Part shown: positions 57,811-64,000 of the stretch, piece by piece
Layout: the number at the start of each line of letters is the position of its first letter
How positions within the stretch are numbered: the stretch's first letter is position 1
Assembly: GCA_036250195.1 (NCBI GenBank)
Contig: JAVHZZ010000005.1
Span: forward strand, 70,139,505-70,203,504
Direction: 5' to 3'
Length of the DNA stretch: 64,000 bases
Origin: Mixophyes australis
Lineage: Eukaryota > Chordata > Amphibia > Anura > Limnodynastidae
The notes under the pieces: generated by a model
Seen by the model: only the letters and a program-made list of their open reading frames with translations
Told to the model about the DNA's origin: nothing
Database searches by the model: none
Translations under genes and position numbers: made by a program

Positions 57811-60800
57811 ATAATACATACATATTAGTCCCCTTGGGGAGGAATAATGCAGATGTACAGTTACTTAATGGGCATTACATGCTTTTGGCAACAAACCAGG
57901 TAGGTCTCTGTATTTACTAACTGTGCTATACTACAGTTGCGTAAAATAGCTGCTGTTTGCCTACCTCAAGAGTATCAAACACAAATGTGATGACATTAAT
58001 AAAGGCAGTGTTTTACCACACATTGGAGTGCCCTCAACATTCCTTAATTTTAATTGATCTTCCTCTTTAGTATGCTGTTTTTCATCACAGGTATTACAAC
58101 ATACCATACAAAAAATATCGGTGACTACAGGAATTTTTAGAAAAAAGAGTAGAAGGTCTATAAAAATAGATAACAATACAAAGGATCAAAAAGATTTTCT
58201 TCTATTGAAATAAATTGCATACTTTGGGGCCAATTCAATTAGACACAAGGCAAAATTGAGCTAAGTTCTCTTTACCATAATTACCGGCATTGTGCGCAGA
58301 AACATAGACACAGGGTTACTACAGAACCTTGCAGCTAATGGAATCGTCTCCATTAATTGTAGTCCTCAAATGTACACTAATGTTACACTGTGTTGCTGCC
58401 GACTTTTCCGTTTAACCCATCAAGGAGTTCAGATTACAAACTTCCTCCATGATTCCCATTGCTCTTGTGAGATATGCTGGGATTTAACAGGTGTAGTCTG
58501 CTTTTATAAAAGTTATTCACATACCTGGAATTTGTGAAATACCTGTAGACCACTCGTTTTTGAATAATGATTGACTGGTTGAGTATGAAGACAAAGAGTG
58601 CCATAGAATGATGCCAACCTTGCCAATGACAAGCGAAGCCATAAGCTAAGCGCCTGGTGCTTACCCTCTTGAGGTTAAGTCCACTGCAGATCCCAAGGGA
58701 GTGTTCCTAAGGATAGTATATAGCTCCTCCCAATGCATGCTGGGTCCTCTTTCTTTGCTGGAGATCCCTCCCTCCCTTCCTCCTGTCAATTTTACTATGT
58801 ATGCATGTTATGTCTAAACATTTTCTCCATTCGATATAAAGCAGGCACAGTTGGATGGAAGGCATTTGTTATACCGCGACCAGTTCATAAGGTGCTATTG
58901 CTGATTGGCCACAGGTCACTGCCCTCAACTAAACTTTTTAAATTAAAATTTTAAGGGCAGAATCAACGGGATGAGATGTGTCTCTGGAACAGTTGTGTCA
59001 GTGTTTTCACAAAATCCTCCACTCATTTTCCCTTGTGTACAATAGAGATGTGAGGGAAAAATCAGCTAAGATTTCTCTACCGCATTAGCCTGTAAGGTTA
59101 GGTACACACTGAAGAATTTTCCGACCGACGTGTTATCTCAAACGATTCTACCTATGACTGAAAGTCCTATCAGTCTGATGATTCATGCAACTAACATATA
59201 TGACCTACATGCAAACAGTAAACATGATAACATGACCAATGCCATCCCCCACCAATATTCTAAATTGTGGTGGATTAGCAAAGTGTGATGTCCAGTGATT
59301 GCAAAGCAGCAATGTGGAAAGTTAGATTTACTTTACAGGTGTCCTTCCTCTCTTCTATAAATTTATTTGTAAACGTGTTTATTATATTTTTCTTTCCTTG
59401 ACTCAAGAGATGTACAAAAGCCAAAAAAAAAGGAAGCAGAGAGAGTTATTTCACCTCATACTGTGATTTAGCAAATACTTGTTATCCATATAATTGTGCA
59501 TCTGAACTACAATGTGGGTGCAAAATAAAAATAAAAAATAGCTTGGTAGTAAACAGCAAGTGGCAGAGTTTATCCCCTCTACATCTACTTTTCAAATTGC
59601 TTTGTCTAGGGTAGGAGATAGAAAATTACATTTTACTGATAGAGAATATGGCCTCCTGGGACATTTACAAAATACATTGCATTTTTCTAGATTGCCTCTC
59701 TGCTTTACATCCACGTCTTTATACCATCAGGCAAGGTTGAACGGTTTACAGATGCATCTTAAGCATAGAACACAAGAATTCCATCTCTTTTGTTATCCCT
59801 GGCAATAAAAATAATTACCTATATGCCTGATGATATGAATATTAAGGATACAAATGAGAATGCTCTTAAGGTAAGAAAGGAGTACCACCCAGTGGGAGGA
59901 GGGATTAGGGTAAAGTATTATATGTTGAATGGCAGTCAGCATAAAACTGGAATGATAACTGACACTTCTCTATAAAATAGACTTGCAGTACAAATATAAT
60001 TTGATTACACTTTCTCGCTATGTCTCATTTATCATTTAAAATGTTAATATTAATGAAAAACTTATTGTTCTCCTCACTACCTATAAAGGTAGTTTCTTTA
60101 TCTTTAAGCAGGTAATCCATTTTCTTCCATTAAGATGATACTAGAGCTTTGTGATTAAAGCTAAAGGTCTTCTTCTATTAGTTTAAATACCCATCTGCGA
60201 AGGAATATCATTTCATTAGAATGTTTATCTTCTTCCAATAAAGAATGAAACTCAAATGCCTGACAACAATAACGTACTGTGAGCCAAGCAATCAAATTTG
60301 TATTGAATTCAGCATAGTTAAATCTATATTGCGTGAAACCATAAGTAGTTCTTTCAAATGCCATTTACACGTTCTAAAGAAATACTATAGACAGTTATAC
60401 GTACACATTTCACCTAATAGTGTTAAGTAATTACTGCCGTTGGAATTTTAAAGGAAAGAAAAGAAAATCTGTATATCTAGTAAGTGAATAAAATTACAGT
60501 TAAAATTTTAACCCTTGCATCACAGTTATATTGGGTTATAGGGGAAAATAAAGCATTTCTGTGCATCCCAATTAAATACAATTACCGGTATATGAAGAAA
60601 AGAAATGTTTTCCTCTAATCTGAAGGGACATGGCAGGAATATTCCATCCAATGGACCCAAATTAATTTATCCCTGTTTCCTTCAAAACTGTCTCTAATTT
60701 GTATCTAATATATAGACTTATATGGATAAATTCAGCCATTGACTCGGTACCTCATGTTACAGTAGTAACCTCCCTATACATTAGTATGTGTTCAATGCAT

Positions 60801-60859
60801 GGTAGGGCTTGTATGTATCAATAGTAATGGCAATTTGCATGTCAAAGATTGCAACACAT
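57811..60859. other. Long stretch with MITE fragments only
   Basis: Near 58228 'ggggccaattcaattagaca' and near 59098 'ggttaggtacacactgaaga' look like single ends of MITEs whose partners were not found. The rest is AT-rich with no recognised gene. Confidence 0.4.
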
Positions 60860-61745
60860 CAAACACCAGCCACAACACAACCCCCATAGCCACATCACAA
60901 CCCCCTCATCCACATCATAACCCCCCTGACACATCACAACACCCCAGTAACATCACAACCCTCACAGCCATATCACAACCCTCACAGCCACATCATAGTC
61001 ATCACAGCCACATTACAACAATCCCAGCCACCTCATAACCTCCCAGCCACGTAACAATCCCCCAGCCATATCACAACCCCCCTAGCCACATAACAACCCC
61101 CTCATCCACATTATAACCACCCCCTGACACATCACAACACCCCAGCCACCTCACAACCCTCACAGCCACATCACAACCCTCACAGCCACATCATAGTCAT
61201 CACAGCCACATTACAACAATCCCAGCCACCTCATAACCTCCCAGCCACGTAACAACCCCCCAGCCACATCACAACCCCCTCATCCACATTATAACCACCC
61301 CCTGACACATCACAACACCCCAGCCACATCACAACCCTCACCGCCACATCACAACCCTCACAGCCACATCATAGTTATCGCAGCCACATTGCAACAATCC
61401 CAGCCACCTCATAACCTCCCAGCCACGTAACAACCCCCAGCCACATCACAACCCCTCATCCACATTATACCCCCCAGACACATCACAACACTCCAGCCAC
61501 ATCACAACCCTCACAGCCACATCACAACCCTCATAGCCACATCATAGCCCTCACAGTCCCAACACAACAATACCACCCACATCTTAACTTCCCAGCCACA
61601 TAACAACCCCCCCAGTCACATCCCAACCCCACAGACACATCATGACCCCCCCAGACACATCACACACACACAACCCCGAGACACGTCATAACAACCCTAA
61701 CCCCAGACACATCACACACACAATTCCCTGAGACACATCATACAA
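60860..61745. repeat. C-rich minisatellite with higher-order periodicity
   Basis: The basic unit is about 16 bp, 'cagccacatcacaaccc' with variants. Variant units recur in order: the landmark 'catagt/catagc' falls at about 60994, 61192, 61370 and 61543, so blocks of about 173-198 bp have been duplicated as wholes. The array decays towards its right end into 'acacatcacacacaca'. Strong strand asymmetry (almost no G). Confidence 0.92.
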
Positions 61746-61749
61746 CCCC

Positions 61750-62879
61750 CTTCCCAGCTGTGCTGCTGGTACTGCCTGAGCAGGGAAGCTCTAAACCTCG
61801 TGAGATTACCAGATCTCACAAGACTTAGATCTCGAGAGAGACAATTTATCTATCGCACTGATTATAGGGAATACCTTATTAATACTTTAGTCGCAGATTA
61901 TTCTGCTAAAATATGAGAGGGGTGCTACCAGTAACTTGTACTAAATACAATGAGAAGGATAAACTAGAAGTTATATATTTTGGTGCACTAGAGTCCCCAG
62001 ATAAAGTTTAATCAAAAGAGTTGGTAGAGCAACAGATATGTATAAAATATAACTTTTCAAAACATATTAAAATATGGTTAAAATTAGCGAAATAATTAGT
62101 GGTAATAGGTGAATAAATGTGAGTTAAACCTCTGGATGCACTGCTACTATACTTCTATTACATTGGAGGGCAGTATCTATGTATAGTGTGAGAAACGGAA
62201 TTCGGCATAATATAACGCTGAGCTACTAATTTAATATCTTAATATGTGCTCTCATATGACCGAGGAGATCTAACAACTATCTAATGCTTGCAAAGCTATA
62301 ATAAAATGCCTCTCTAGCAGAGAAGTAAAGAAAAACCCTGTGACTGACTAGTCAATACTTTTTAACATTGCATGGAGGTTAATGGGAGGGGAAGATCCCC
62401 CTCCAATTCATTACTTCTCTATGATATGGTTATCGTATCTACGATGCCTCATATATTTGTATAGGGCATCTTTCCAGCATACCGCCAGTCAGTGGGTCTA
62501 TTCTAATAGTATAACATTCTGAATAAGTAGTGCAAGCATCCAGAAAACCGCCGATGCGCGTTTCGCTAAGCTTTTTCAAGGACTATGACTATGTTAGTAT
62601 TAATGAGCCAAGTTAGTATGCCAGTAAAAACTTAAACTGTAGTGTGGCAGCCCTCTCTCAAGGTCTGTTTTTTTATTAAAAATGCTCACTGCTCCGCTTG
62701 CAACCCACCCCTCCCCCCTTTCCATTCAGTGATGCTGTATCAGCACCGTTTGACACATATTATTGTTTATTGCAACCAAAAATCTTACTGTGTTACAGCT
62801 TTTATTAAACTTTTACATAGCATACAATCTGTGCATGTAGTAACAGTAGAATGTAATTATAGTTGGTGGGTATTTAAAA
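61750..62879. other. Unannotated stretch with a 'gaaacgcg' module
   Basis: On the minus strand near 62590-62540 'ccttgaaaaagcttagcgaa' continues into 'acgcgcatcggcgg', resembling the module in the palindrome arms. The remainder is not recognised. Confidence 0.4.
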
Positions 62880-64000
62880 TAGGGATGTGCACCGGCGACT
62901 TTTGAGGTCTCGTGTTTTGTATTTTGGATCCGGATTTTTGCGATGTTTTGGGTTCGGATTTGTTTCGCAAAACACCTGCCGAAAGGTTTTGGTTCGGATT
63001 TAAGGTTTTGGATTCGGATTTTTTTTGAAAAAAAACTAAAAAGTGTAAAAATCAAGTTTTTGGGCTTATTTTCACTCCTACTCTATTATTAACCTCAATA
63101 ACATTCAATAACAATCATTTCCACTAATTTAAAGGCTATTCTGAACACCTAACACCTCACAATATGGTTTTTTTTTTTAGTACAAAACGTTGCAACGAGG
63201 TATCTTTCTGGACTGCGTAGAGGAGTGTTCCCTACAATATAATTAAAAACCCATCAACTGGTCTGAATTACACCCAAAAATAGTATCTGGACTGCGTAGA
63301 GTAGTGGGCACTGGGCACCACAATAAAATATATAGAAAACCTTCAACAGGTCTGAATTACACCCAAAAATAGTATCTGGACTGCGTAGAGGACTGGCCAC
63401 TGGCCACCACAATATAATATATAGAAAACCTTCAACAGGTCTGCATTACACCCAAAAATAGTATCTGGACTGCGTAGAGTAGTGGGCACTGGGCGCCACA
63501 ATAAAAGAATATATAGAAAACCTTCAACAGGTCTGAATTACACCCAAAAATAGTATCTGGACTGCGTAGAGGACTGGCCACTGGCCACCACAATATAATA
63601 TATAGAAAACCTTCAACAGGTCTGCATTACACTGCACATACGGATGCTCCTCCATCCTCTCCATCATATACATGTTGTACATGAGTTTCAGCATGTCAAA
63701 ACCTCTTGTTTTTGATAATGACAGTGCATTTTGAATATTTTTCGATTAGCCCCACAACACTGAATGTACTTTATCTATGATACGCATCTATCTTTCTTGA
63801 CTGCGTAGTGTGGTGGCCCCGGTACACAATTTGGTACCGAGGCCACAATATAATTAAAAAACCCTCCACGGGTCAGAATTCCACCAAAAAAGGGTATGGA
63901 CTGCGTAGTGTGGTGTGCCCGGAACACAATTTTTTACAGCGCCAACAATATAATTTAAAAATTGGGCATCAACTGTCACCGTTGTTTAATATCTGATACA
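62880..64000. mobile_element. Left part of a second tandem-array hAT-like element (runs off the window)
   Basis: It starts 'tagggatgtgcaccggcga', comparable with 'tagagatggtcactg' of the 38135 element, followed by 'gttttggttcggattt' motifs as in that element's left end. It then carries a tandem array (63210-63650) and two further 'gactgcgtagtgtggtg' units near 63799 and 63899. The right end lies beyond 64000, so the TSD cannot be tested and any ORF is not visible. Confidence 0.65.
63210..63650. repeat. Tandem array of about 89-bp units, alternating types
   Basis: 'ggactgcgtag' occurs at about 63210, 63289, 63378, 63467 and 63559. Units at 63289 and 63467 have 'agtgggcactgggc', those at 63378 and 63559 have 'gactggccactggcc', so the array is built of dimers of about 180 bp. 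Each unit includes 'cttcaacaggtctg'. Confidence 0.9.

Overview
The window is vertebrate nuclear DNA, most probably from a frog (anuran amphibian). It is AT-rich, has no operon-like gene packing, and is dominated by short non-autonomous DNA transposons, L2-type LINE fragments, tRNA-derived SINEs, AT microsatellites and minisatellites. The recurring hairpin elements containing 'accaatcagattctag' are of a kind I associate with frog genomes; this is recall, not a search.

Only one convincing host coding segment was found: a 111-bp exon on the minus strand at 36436-36546, with a strong splice acceptor and donor. It encodes 37 residues matching the start of the first zinc finger of the ZNF385 family, closest to ZNF385D. 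Most of the window is therefore best read as intron of a very large znf385d-like gene transcribed right to left. No neighbouring exon of that gene was recognised here.

Layout. 1-11 kb: a dense series of MITEs, several with intact target-site duplications (hAT-type, 8 bp: 736-882, 6307-6697, 7117-7392, 8505-8782, 10468-10677; 3-bp TSD foldbacks: 62-239, 2254-2573). 11-33 kb: mostly unrecognised AT-rich sequence with decayed L2 LINE pieces (11700-12015, 13984-14888, 19440-20100, 26060-26350, 30620-32510), foldback elements and a purine-rich tract. 36.4 kb: the znf385d exon. 37-41 kb: a pogo/Tigger-like MITE, a tRNA-SINE, and a 2.8-kb hAT-like element (38135-40931) with two tandem arrays of about 100-bp units, a 219-codon ORF and a TATA box. 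41-47 kb: a transposon with a nested SINE, then AT microsatellites. 47.6-48.9 kb: a nearly perfect 1.3-kb palindrome (641-bp arms, 25-bp spacer) carrying a tweety-homologue (TTYH1-like) exon in each arm. 49-64 kb: further hAT elements (53160-54879; a truncated one from 62880), a SINE split by a MITE, and a C-rich minisatellite with higher-order periodicity.

The most interesting object is the palindrome with the captured TTYH-like exon, followed by the 2.8-kb tandem-array transposon. No prokaryotic-type system, CRISPR array or viral gene was seen. Identifications rest on reading the sequence; no database search was possible.
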